From contig JAZRYE010000043.1 in NCBI GenBank assembly GCA_045600585.1, positions 1 to 34,840 of the forward strand: a stretch of DNA of 34,840 nt, in the 5' to 3' direction. The notes under the pieces are model-generated. The model had not been told where the DNA came from. It did no database searches and saw only the letters and a list, made by a program, of their open reading frames with translations. Position 1 is the stretch's first letter. Each line of letters begins with the position of its first letter. This DNA is from JAZRYE01 sp045600585 (GTDB taxonomy: Bacteria > Bacillota_I > Bacilli_A > RFN20 > CAG-826). Positions 7,556-15,107 of this stretch are shown here, piece by piece. The translations under genes and the position numbers were made by a program.

Positions 7556-10500
7556 ACTATTTCTTGTATTTTATTATTTTCTAAGATATTTACCAAACTT
7601 TTTAGAATATTTTCTAAATCAAATATCCATCTCTCACTTTTATTAAGAAGAATTTTAAATACATTATTCGCATATGTAACTTTAACTAAAGATAGATAAG
7701 GAATTAGTGATTCAAATAATATATTTCCTATTCCTCTAATATTCATATAACGAGATCCAAGGATAATATCCATTGTTTTTTGTTTATCTTCTAATTTATC
7801 AATCTTTGCTTCTCTAGTAAGTAAATCGATATCTCTTTTTACAAATAATAATTCCACTTCTTCTGGGAGCTTACCATAAATATCTCTTGTCTTAACTTTA
7901 ATACGAGCAAGATCTTCAGTTGATGGGCATGTAAATATTTCTTGATAAAGTTCAATTCTATCCGAATCTTTCGCATATCCTTCTGGAATATAAGCATCTA
8001 ATGATAATGAAGGAGTAGCTTCAGGGCTTTCAACTTGTTTTCCCGTCATCTTTTCTTGTACAGCCTCATTAAGTAACTTGATATACATATCTAAACCAAT
8101 GGAGTCAATAAAACCAGCTTGTTCAGGTCCAAGGATATCTCCAGCACCTCTAATCATAAGGTCACGTTGCGCAATTTTATAGCCGCTTCCAAGTTCTGTG
8201 AAATCTTGTATTGCCTTTAACCTCTTTTGTGCTTTTTCATTTAAAACTTTATTTGCACTATACATGAGGTAAGCATAGGCGATTCTATTACTTCTTCCGA
8301 CACGTCCTTTAATTTGATAAAGCTGAGAAAGACCATAATGTTCACTATCTTCAACGATGATCATATTTGCATTTGGAACATCAATGCCGTTTTCAACAAT
8401 GGATGTACAAACAAGAACATCAATTTCACCACGATAAAACCTTAGCATGACGTCTTCGATTTCTTCTCTACTCATTTGTCCATGTGCAACAGCAATTACA
8501 GCTTCAGGTAATAGTTTAGATAAACGAGAAGATATCTGATAAAGAGTCTCAATGTTGTTATGTAGGTAGAAGACTTGTCCATCTCTTCCTAATTCGCGTT
8601 CAATCAATTCTTTAACAACATCTAACTTGAATGGAGTGACGTAAGTTTGAATAGGCATTCTTTCTTGTGGAGGAGTATCAATCTTGCTTAATGCTCTAAC
8701 TCCAAGAAGAGAAATCTGGAGAGTTCTAGGGATGGGTGTTGCTGATAAAGTAAGAACATCAATATTACTTTTGAGTTCCTTCATTCTCTCTTTTTGCTCA
8801 ACACCGAATCTTTGTTCTTCATCGATAATCAACAATCCTAAATCTTTGAAAGAAATTTCCTTACTTAATAATCGATGAGTACCAATAATCAAATGGATGT
8901 TGCCTTTGGCAATTTCTTCAATATATTGTTTTTGTTTCTTCTCAGGAATGAGTCTAGAGAAGATAGCAATCTTGACATCAAAAGGTGAAAATCTCTTCAT
9001 TGCGTTTTCATAATGTTGACGTGCTAAAAGGGTTGTTGGACATAAAATAGCTACTTGTTTTCCATTGTTGATCGCTTTAAATGCTGCCTCGAAAGCAACT
9101 TCAGTTTTACCAAAGCCAACATCGCCACAAAGTAATCTATCCATTGGCTGTTCTTTTTCCATATCAGCCTTAATTTCTCTAATTGCTCTTTCTTGATCAG
9201 GAGTTAATGGGTGTTCGAAAGAATTATCAAATTGCTCTTGGAATTCGTCATCAGGTTTAAATGCAAATCCCTTGATTTTGCTTCTTTCAATATATAGATG
9301 CATTAATCTTTCTGCTAAATCATTAACTCTTTCTTTAATACGCTTTTTAGTATTTTCCCAATCTTTACTATGAAGATGAGATAAGCGAGGAGTCATTCCT
9401 TCTTTACCCAAATACTTTCTAACTAATTGGAATTGAGATAAAGGAACATATAAAAACTCATTGCCAAAGTATGCAATTTTTATATAGTCCTTATGGACTC
9501 CATCTATTTCTAAGGTCTGTAATTCAACAAATTGACCAATTCCTTGATATTCATGGACAACATAATCGCCTGGTTCAAGATCTTCAAAAGATTTAAGAAT
9601 GGTAGCTTCTTTAAATCTATTATCAAATCTAGCAACTTTGTTCTTTTCATTAAATAATTCTGCGGAAGTTAAATAAACAACCTTCTCTTTTTCAATAGCA
9701 AAGCCGCTTTGTAATGTAACTGCAGAAACACCAATTTTCTCTTTAGAAGGTAATTGGAAATTATGAACATTTTCAAATCCGATATGAAGGTTCATCAAAG
9801 CTTCTTCGATCGTATTAATATGAGACTTAGAATTCAAAGATAAGATGATTGTATAGTTCTCGTTCAAGTAACTTTCAATGATACTTATCGCATCGACTTT
9901 TTTACTTGCTTGGAAAGGAATTGATTTGATGCCGACAGTTAAATCATCAAATCCTTCAGGTAATGAAGTTGTATAAATTGTATTCTTGCCATTTCTATTA
10001 ACAACTGAAAAAAGATTTCTATACATCTCAAGATGAGAAATAATTTTTCCTGTTGAAGATAATTCATTTAAATAAGTTAAAGATTCTTCTTGAAGTAAAT
10101 CATTAGAATTTTCTAAAGATGCAATATCAACTAAGACATTAACAAAGTCTTTACAGTAATCATAAATTGACCATCTCGCACCTTGTAAGAATGAATAATA
10201 TTTATAAATTCTATTTGTAATATTTCCTTCAAGAATATTAGAAACATCATTTTCAGTTATATTTCTCAAAGATTCAAAAGTTCCATAATCATGAAATTCT
10301 TTATCTTTTTCAAGAACATCAAATATTTTGTTTTGTGAAGATAATGTTTCTTGTTCAGAAAGCAGAATATCACTAGCAGGCAATATAGTTATTTTTTTAA
10401 CTTGATCAGTTGAAGTTTGTTTTGCTAAATCAAAATATCTAATTGATTCAATTTCATCATCAAAAAATTCAATACGAACTGGATTGTCATTATTGACTGA

Positions 10501-11031
10501 GAAAATATCTAAGATATCACCTCTTACAGCAAATTGAAGAGATTGATCTACTTTATTTACTAATTGATATCCACTTTTGATTAAATCAGTTCTTAGTTTC
10601 ATTAAGTCATATGATTTGCCAACTTCAAAATCAAAAGTCTTTTCTTTAAAGATATCTGGATCAGGTAAATATCGACATGCAGAAGCTAAATTACAAATAA
10701 CAATCTCAGCATTACCTTTGATGATTTCATCTAATACATATAGACGAGTTGCCATCATTTCTTTTGATTGGGCAATCGTCTCTGCTCTTATTAATTCATC
10801 GCAAGGAAAAAGAAGAACTTCTGTTTCTGGAAGGAATGTTTTTAATAAGTTATATATCTTTTGTGCTTTATATAAATTCGATGCAGTAATTAAGTATCTA
10901 TCGTGATATTTTCGGTAAGAAGTAGCAATTAATAGTGAGATTCCAATGCAATCATCCACGACAAAATGACCCTTTTTTGATTCAAAGGGGGGTATCGTAA
11001 ATGATTTGCATAGTTTAGCAAATAGGTCCAA
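7552..11031 (-). CDS. mfd: Transcription-repair coupling factor
   Basis: Mfd removes RNA polymerase stalled at DNA lesions and recruits UvrA. The 1159-residue product has the UvrB-like N-terminal module, the RNA polymerase-interacting domain (LEPGDYVVHEYQGIGQFVEL), and the RecG-like helicase motor: Walker A CGDVGFGKTE, LIIDEEQRFGVEQKER, TLSATPIPRTLQ and the TRG region VCTSIVENGIDVPNANMII. The C-terminal TRCF domain is present. The start codon is TTG at 11031, well placed after AAAGGAGACAAA, which overlaps the pth stop. The end overlaps rqcP by four bases (ATGA). Confidence 0.97.
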   Translation of the reverse strand: MDLFAKLCKSFTIPPFESKKGHFVVDDCIGISLLIATSYRKYHDRYLITASNLYKAQKIYNLLKTFLPETEVLLFPCDELIRAETIAQSKEMMATRLYVLDEIIKGNAEIVICNLASACRYLPDPDIFKEKTFDFEVGKSYDLMKLRTDLIKSGYQLVNKVDQSLQFAVRGDILDIFSVNNDNPVRIEFFDDEIESIRYFDLAKQTSTDQVKKITILPASDILLSEQETLSSQNKIFDVLEKDKEFHDYGTFESLRNITENDVSNILEGNITNRIYKYYSFLQGARWSIYDYCKDFVNVLVDIASLENSNDLLQEESLTYLNELSSTGKIISHLEMYRNLFSVVNRNGKNTIYTTSLPEGFDDLTVGIKSIPFQASKKVDAISIIESYLNENYTIILSLNSKSHINTIEEALMNLHIGFENVHNFQLPSKEKIGVSAVTLQSGFAIEKEKVVYLTSAELFNEKNKVARFDNRFKEATILKSFEDLEPGDYVVHEYQGIGQFVELQTLEIDGVHKDYIKIAYFGNEFLYVPLSQFQLVRKYLGKEGMTPRLSHLHSKDWENTKKRIKERVNDLAERLMHLYIERSKIKGFAFKPDDEFQEQFDNSFEHPLTPDQERAIREIKADMEKEQPMDRLLCGDVGFGKTEVAFEAAFKAINNGKQVAILCPTTLLARQHYENAMKRFSPFDVKIAIFSRLIPEKKQKQYIEEIAKGNIHLIIGTHRLLSKEISFKDLGLLIIDEEQRFGVEQKERMKELKSNIDVLTLSATPIPRTLQISLLGVRALSKIDTPPQERMPIQTYVTPFKLDVVKELIERELGRDGQVFYLHNNIETLYQISSRLSKLLPEAVIAVAHGQMSREEIEDVMLRFYRGEIDVLVCTSIVENGIDVPNANMIIVEDSEHYGLSQLYQIKGRVGRSNRIAYAYLMYSANKVLNEKAQKRLKAIQDFTELGSGYKIAQRDLMIRGAGDILGPEQAGFIDSIGLDMYIKLLNEAVQEKMTGKQVESPEATPSLSLDAYIPEGYAKDSDRIELYQEIFTCPSTEDLARIKVKTRDIYGKLPEEVELLFVKRDIDLLTREAKIDKLEDKQKTMDIILGSRYMNIRGIGNILFESLIPYLSLVKVTYANNVFKILLNKSERWIFDLENILKSLVNILENNKIQEIV

Positions 11032-11041
11032 TTTGTCTCCT

Positions 11042-11593
11042 TTAGTTGAATTGGTTCATTGCTCGATCAAAATCAGTCTTTAGATAACATTTAACAGCTT
11101 CAACTGCATGATTAATTGCGTCTTCAATTAGAGGCATTTCATCTTTAAATGGTTTTCCTAATACATAATCAATTGTATCGTATTGAGGTTCTCCAATTCC
11201 GATTCTAATTCTTTTGAAGTTTTGGGTACCAAGTTTTTCAATGATATCTTTCATACCATTATGTCCCCCAGCAGAACCATTTCTTCTTAATCTAATTCTA
11301 CCTGGTTCAAGCGCCATATCATCATATATGACAATTATGTCATCAATATCAATTTTGAAGAAATGAACAACTTCTTGAACAGATGTACCAGATAAATTCA
11401 TAAATGTTTGAGGCTTTAAAAGAATAACATCTTCTCCAAGGATTTTTCCTCGACCTAAAAGACCATGAAAAGATTCTTTATCAATATCAATTTGAGATAA
11501 AGTACTAATCTGATCTAATACCATGAAACCCATATTATGACGGGTTCCTTCATATTTAGTTCCTGGATTTCCTAAGCCTACAATTAATTTCAT
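11042..11593 (-). CDS. pth: Peptidyl-tRNA hydrolase
   Basis: Pth cleaves peptidyl-tRNAs released early from ribosomes. The family start MKLIVGLGNPGTKYEGTRH with the catalytic His is clear, as are LLKPQTFMNLSG, the active Asp region IIVIYDDMALEPG and GSAGGHNGMKDI. I place the start at the internal ATG at 11593 (183 residues). The upstream extension to 11629 lacks family similarity, and AGGCAGG lies just before 11593. It begins the minus-strand housekeeping unit and is divergent from the DUF368 gene. mfd starts 10 bases after it. Confidence 0.95.
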   Translation of the reverse strand: MKLIVGLGNPGTKYEGTRHNMGFMVLDQISTLSQIDIDKESFHGLLGRGKILGEDVILLKPQTFMNLSGTSVQEVVHFFKIDIDDIIVIYDDMALEPGRIRLRRNGSAGGHNGMKDIIEKLGTQNFKRIRIGIGEPQYDTIDYVLGKPFKDEMPLIEDAINHAVEAVKCYLKTDFDRAMNQFN

Positions 11594-11612
11594 AAAATTT
11601 ACCTGCCTAATG

Positions 11613-11618
11613 ATTATA
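11613..11618 (-). promoter_or_regulatory. -10 element of the pth-mfd unit
   Basis: A perfect TATAAT on the minus strand lies 20 bases before the pth ATG and just upstream of its ribosome binding site. No good -35 is seen at 16-18 bases. Confidence 0.45.
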
Positions 11619-11655
11619 CAACAAATCAAATATATATTTTTAATATTTTGTTTTG

Positions 11656-11661
11656 TATACT
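11656..11661 (+). promoter_or_regulatory. -10 element of the DUF368 gene
   Basis: TATACT, preceded by TTG, lies only nine bases before the ATG at 11671. Transcription starting at the normal distance would give a leader of about two to four bases. No clear -35 is seen in the AT-rich sequence upstream. Confidence 0.4.
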
Positions 11662-11670
11662 AATTACAAT

Positions 11671-12618
11671 ATGAAGGGTAAAAACTTTTTAAGTAATTTC
11701 TTAGCAGGTATTGGAATTGGGGTAGGTGCATCTATTCCAGGTGTCTCTGGAGCGACTATATCTGTCATTTTCCATTCTTTTGAAAGAATTGTTTGGGCAA
11801 TCAATGGCATATTCAAACACTTAAAACAAAGTTTATTAATTTTATTTCCTTTGTTATTAGGTGTTGTTGGAGCGTTGATTCCTTGCTTCATCTTATTTGA
11901 TTTAGCTTTTGAAGGTTTTGCATTTGGATTAGTTTGTATATTTGCCGGATTTATTATTGGTTCATTCTCAAATATTACAAAAGAAGTAAAAGAAGAGAAA
12001 ATTAAACCGTTTTATTGGGTTTTATTAGCGTTAGGAATTATCATCGCATTAGGCTTAGGCGTAGTATCTGTTGTATTTGGTGACGCAATTGATATCGAAA
12101 GTCATTTCTTAAATCCAGAATGGTATTTCTATTTAATTATGATTCCTATTGGAATGATAGCTGCAATGGCGTTAGTTGTTCCTGGTATATCAGGAAGTAT
12201 GATAATGCTTGTTTTAGGTATATACGTTCCACTTATCAATCAAATAAGCAATGCGATTAAAGGTGATTTCTCTAATATAGTTCATTTAATTGGCATCTTA
12301 GGATGTATGGCTGTTGGCATTATCCTCGGATTCTTAACCATTGCTAAATTCTTGTCTTTCTTGTTGAAGAAATATAGAACCGCTACATTCTATGCAATTA
12401 TCGGATTTATTATTGGTTCAACAATCGCATTATTCTTCAACCACAAAATCGCTACATATTATATTGAATGGTTTGAAAATAATACAAGCCACCATTGGAT
12501 GCCAATATATATCGAAATACCATTAGGATGTGTATTTATATTGTTATCTGCATTTGTTTCTAAAAAATTACTAAAACTAGCAGAAAAGTCAAAGAAACAA
12601 GAAGTTAGCCAGCATTAA
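11671..12618 (+). CDS. DUF368 membrane protein (polyprenyl-phosphate transporter type)
   Basis: A polytopic membrane protein of 315 residues from the ATG at 11671. Two inverted Gly/Pro motifs mark the DUF368 family: GASIPGVSGATISV near the N-terminus and VVPGISGSMIMLVLG mid-protein, within about eight to nine hydrophobic segments. Family members (PopT) recycle undecaprenyl phosphate across the membrane, so this cell probably uses a C55 lipid carrier. A TTG 18 bases upstream is in frame, but the ATG starts with the usual basic MKGKN. There is no ribosome binding site and the -10 element is very close, so the mRNA may be leaderless. A terminator overlaps the stop codon. Confidence 0.88.
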   Translation: MKGKNFLSNFLAGIGIGVGASIPGVSGATISVIFHSFERIVWAINGIFKHLKQSLLILFPLLLGVVGALIPCFILFDLAFEGFAFGLVCIFAGFIIGSFSNITKEVKEEKIKPFYWVLLALGIIIALGLGVVSVVFGDAIDIESHFLNPEWYFYLIMIPIGMIAAMALVVPGISGSMIMLVLGIYVPLINQISNAIKGDFSNIVHLIGILGCMAVGIILGFLTIAKFLSFLLKKYRTATFYAIIGFIIGSTIALFFNHKIATYYIEWFENNTSHHWMPIYIEIPLGCVFILLSAFVSKKLLKLAEKSKKQEVSQH

Positions 12619-12635
12619 TTGCTGGTTTTATTTTG
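12607..12635 (+). terminator. Intrinsic terminator of the DUF368 gene
   Basis: CCAGCA (12609-12614) and TGCTGG (12620-12625) pair around a five-base loop containing the TAA stop, followed by TTTTATTTTG. This separates the DUF368 gene from the exported-protein gene downstream. Confidence 0.75.
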
Positions 12636-12642
12636 TTTATGA

Positions 12643-12694
12643 TTTTAGTAAACATTTTCGATTGTTTACTCATTAATTTAAAAGTTTACTAAAC
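12643..12694 (+). promoter_or_regulatory. Triple palindromic operator array upstream of the exported-protein gene
   Basis: Three copies of a GTTTA(C/G)TAAAC-like palindrome occur: TTTTAGTAAAC (12643-12653), GTTTACTCATT (12664-12674) and the perfect GTTTACTAAAC (12684-12694). Their centres (12648, 12669, 12689) are 21 and 20 bases apart, two helical turns, so one face of DNA could hold cooperating dimers. The same array type precedes the glycan operon at 32761-32813. The LacI-family protein in that operon is the obvious candidate regulator, which is an inference. Confidence 0.6.
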
Positions 12695-12750
12695 AATAGA
12701 ATGATTCATCAAAATTATTTAGAATAATATTAATATAAATATGTGATAAC

Positions 12751-12756
12751 TATAAT
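12751..12756 (+). promoter_or_regulatory. -10 element of the exported-protein gene
   Basis: A perfect TATAAT lies 27 bases before the ATG at 12784, with AGAAAGAGG as the ribosome binding site between. The best -35 candidate, TATTAA at 12728, is poor. The operator array is about 60-110 bases upstream of this site. That fits activation or looping, or an unseen upstream promoter, better than simple blocking. Confidence 0.4.
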
Positions 12757-12783
12757 GCTCACAAAAAGAAAGAGGTTTTAATA

Positions 12784-15063
12784 ATGAAGAAAAAAACACT
12801 ATTAGTGGTTTCTCTTGCAACATTAGGTCTTGTATTTGGTGCAGTAGCAACAGTTAGCAACCGTTTTGTTACACCATCTAATCTTGCTAATGCAGATTCA
12901 ACAAAAACATTGGTCTTAAATGCAGATAACTCACCACTTACAACTGATTATCAACCTAAAGTGGCTAAATCTTATAATTGGGCAGCAATTAATTATTTCT
13001 TAGCAAAGAAAGCTGATGGCGCACACTGTGTATTAGCTCCTCATGGTTCTGTTTCCAATTATTCAAGTGATTCAGCAATAAACTTAGGTAAAATCACAGG
13101 AATCTCATCAATTAAAGTAAAATTCTCTGGTGGCGATTTATATCTTGAACAAGGTATAACACCTAATGGTAAAGAATATTCAAATAAATGGAAAATTACT
13201 TCCGATGCATTATGTGGTTTTTCAGGAGATAATTATTTTAAATTATCAGCCGGCGATCAAGAAGTAACAATCGATTCCATTACTGTTTATTATTCTTGCG
13301 AAGAAAACACAAAGCTTAACTTTTCATCAATTATTTCTGGAACAAAATGGACAGGTAAAGATGCAGCTGGAGTAATTTGGGAAGCTAGAAAAACTTCTAG
13401 TGGGTTTGAATTAAAGACATTAAATAAAAAAGTTAATGACATTTATTCAGCAACTCCATCATTCGAAGGCAACGAATTAACATTAAGCATTAATTCAGGT
13501 GCAGCTGTTTATAAAGGTACATTGGGTTCTGACTTCGAAAAGATTACATTCAAATCAAAATCAGGCGCCGCTGCAGCATTAGTTCCAGAGGTAGATTTAT
13601 ATAGAGTTTATAACGTTGAAAACTTTGAATCATATTCATCAACTGGTAAAGGTTACGATTCAGCAAGTGCTTCAAATACACTTTACTCAATGTCTGGATT
13701 AAGAAGTGCATTCCATAGCGATTACTACGCTACAGGCGGTAAGTCAGTATTCTTCAACGATGCTAACTGGAAGATTATGGGATCTACAGACTACTTAACA
13801 TACACAGCTGATAAAGGTCATAATGGTTCTAAAGCTGCTATCTTCAAAACAACAACAAACTCAATGAGATATGTTTCATTCTCTGCTCTTGAACCAGGAT
13901 CTCAATTTATTGGTAAAGGCTCATATTTCTCATTCTGGGCTAAAGGTGGCTATACAGGTGCTACTTCATCAACACAATCATCAAATTCTACAACATTAAA
14001 AGTTAGAGTCTTCTATAAAGACGGCATTACAAAATGCGATGATTCAACTGGAGATGCAGTTGAAGTAACAATTCCAGCAGGTTCTGATTGGAAGCAATAT
14101 ATTATCCCAATCAATTCTTCTAGAGAATATTATGGATATTCATTCTTCTCAAAAACTGCTACAAGTTATGTACCAATTGATGACATCCAAATCTTTACAG
14201 AAAATCCAAACGCAGTTTATGAAGAACCAGCTCCAGTAGTTGAAAACTACAAGAAAACATTTGCAGGTTTAGGTTCTGCTACAACAACATCAGCAGTTTC
14301 ATCTGTTTTAGGTGAAAAATTAAATCTCTTTTTTGAATTAGGTTCAAACGGATATTCAAAAGCTTATTTCAATGGCGAAGATTTAAAGGTATCTAACTAT
14401 GATGCTGATGCAGAAGGTAACTTCACACTTGATGCAAATTATTCAAAAGAACTTCCAGGTTTAGGAACAGTTACAGTTACTAAAGTTGCTGGTAAATTTG
14501 TTGGTAATACTGTTACTAACTTAACATTCACTGGTACAGGATTAAATACAATCGTTGCTGATAATGGTTCAATCTCATTAAAAGAAGCAGATACAGTTAT
14601 TAACTGTGACCAAGATACCACAACAGCACAAGGCATGTTAGCTCGTTGGTATAATGATGGTTCTTGGAAAAAGGATACAGGTAACTCTGATAGAATTGTT
14701 GCTGATTCCGAAAACAAAATTGAAGGTACTGGATCATTAAAAGTCCGTGGTTATAGCGGTAACTATAGATTAACTTTAGCAAATGATTTACCTTCTCCAA
14801 TCCACTATAAAGGATTAGGTTTCTGGGTTAGAAATAACACTGGTAAAACATTAACAACTAAATTCTTCTATTATAAGAGTGCAGGTTTAACTAACTATGT
14901 CCAACCAGGCGCTGATATCACTGTTCCATCAAATGGAGAATGGGTATTAGTCCAATGTGGATTCGATGCTGATATCTATAACATATCATTATTCTTCTCT
15001 TTAGGTAGTTCTGGTACTTCAAGCGATAAGATTAACGTCGACTATATCCACCTCTATAAATAA
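12784..15063 (+). CDS. Exported protein with carbohydrate-binding-type domains
   Basis: A 759-residue protein with a Sec signal peptide (basic MKKK, hydrophobic core to about 20, likely cut near NLANA-DS at 37) and no lipobox Cys. Several beta-rich, aromatic and Ser/Thr/Asn-rich domains follow. Residues 288-473 (FESY...GSTDYL...PIDDIQIF) are clearly related to the C-terminal domain of the lipoprotein at 30568-32697. The last ~160 residues (IEGTGSLKVRGYSGNYRL ... INVDYIHLYK) form a jelly-roll carbohydrate-binding-like module. I see no catalytic motif, transmembrane anchor or LPxTG. A role in capturing extracellular glycan is inferred from fold type and the operator array shared with the glycan operon. 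It converges on that operon. Confidence 0.75.
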   Translation: MKKKTLLVVSLATLGLVFGAVATVSNRFVTPSNLANADSTKTLVLNADNSPLTTDYQPKVAKSYNWAAINYFLAKKADGAHCVLAPHGSVSNYSSDSAINLGKITGISSIKVKFSGGDLYLEQGITPNGKEYSNKWKITSDALCGFSGDNYFKLSAGDQEVTIDSITVYYSCEENTKLNFSSIISGTKWTGKDAAGVIWEARKTSSGFELKTLNKKVNDIYSATPSFEGNELTLSINSGAAVYKGTLGSDFEKITFKSKSGAAAALVPEVDLYRVYNVENFESYSSTGKGYDSASASNTLYSMSGLRSAFHSDYYATGGKSVFFNDANWKIMGSTDYLTYTADKGHNGSKAAIFKTTTNSMRYVSFSALEPGSQFIGKGSYFSFWAKGGYTGATSSTQSSNSTTLKVRVFYKDGITKCDDSTGDAVEVTIPAGSDWKQYIIPINSSREYYGYSFFSKTATSYVPIDDIQIFTENPNAVYEEPAPVVENYKKTFAGLGSATTTSAVSSVLGEKLNLFFELGSNGYSKAYFNGEDLKVSNYDADAEGNFTLDANYSKELPGLGTVTVTKVAGKFVGNTVTNLTFTGTGLNTIVADNGSISLKEADTVINCDQDTTTAQGMLARWYNDGSWKKDTGNSDRIVADSENKIEGTGSLKVRGYSGNYRLTLANDLPSPIHYKGLGFWVRNNTGKTLTTKFFYYKSAGLTNYVQPGADITVPSNGEWVLVQCGFDADIYNISLFFSLGSSGTSSDKINVDYIHLYK

Positions 15064-15082
15064 GAGTTTGATAAAACAATTT

Positions 15083-15106
15083 AAAAGACTGGGCGACCGG
15101 TCTTTT
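15083..15106. terminator. Bidirectional terminator between convergent units
   Basis: AAAAGACTGG (15083-15092) and CCGGTCTTTT (15097-15106) form a 10-bp stem with one G-T pair and a GCGA loop. T-runs occur on both strands. It ends the exported-protein gene from the left, and the glycan operon from the right, one base past the ATPase stop. Confidence 0.85.
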
Positions 15107-15107
15107 A

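Noticed and set aside
11594..11629. Longer N-terminus for pth, and similar upstream extensions for LacI, GH130 (29562) and the phosphohexomutase
   Set aside because: The extra residues lack family similarity. The downstream ATGs match family starts; those of pth, LacI and GH130 also have better ribosome binding sites, while the phosphohexomutase has only a weak one.
12784..15063. Exported protein as a glycoside hydrolase or lyase
   Set aside because: No acid/base pair motifs, His/Lys lyase patterns or barrel strands are visible; all recognisable parts look like binding modules.
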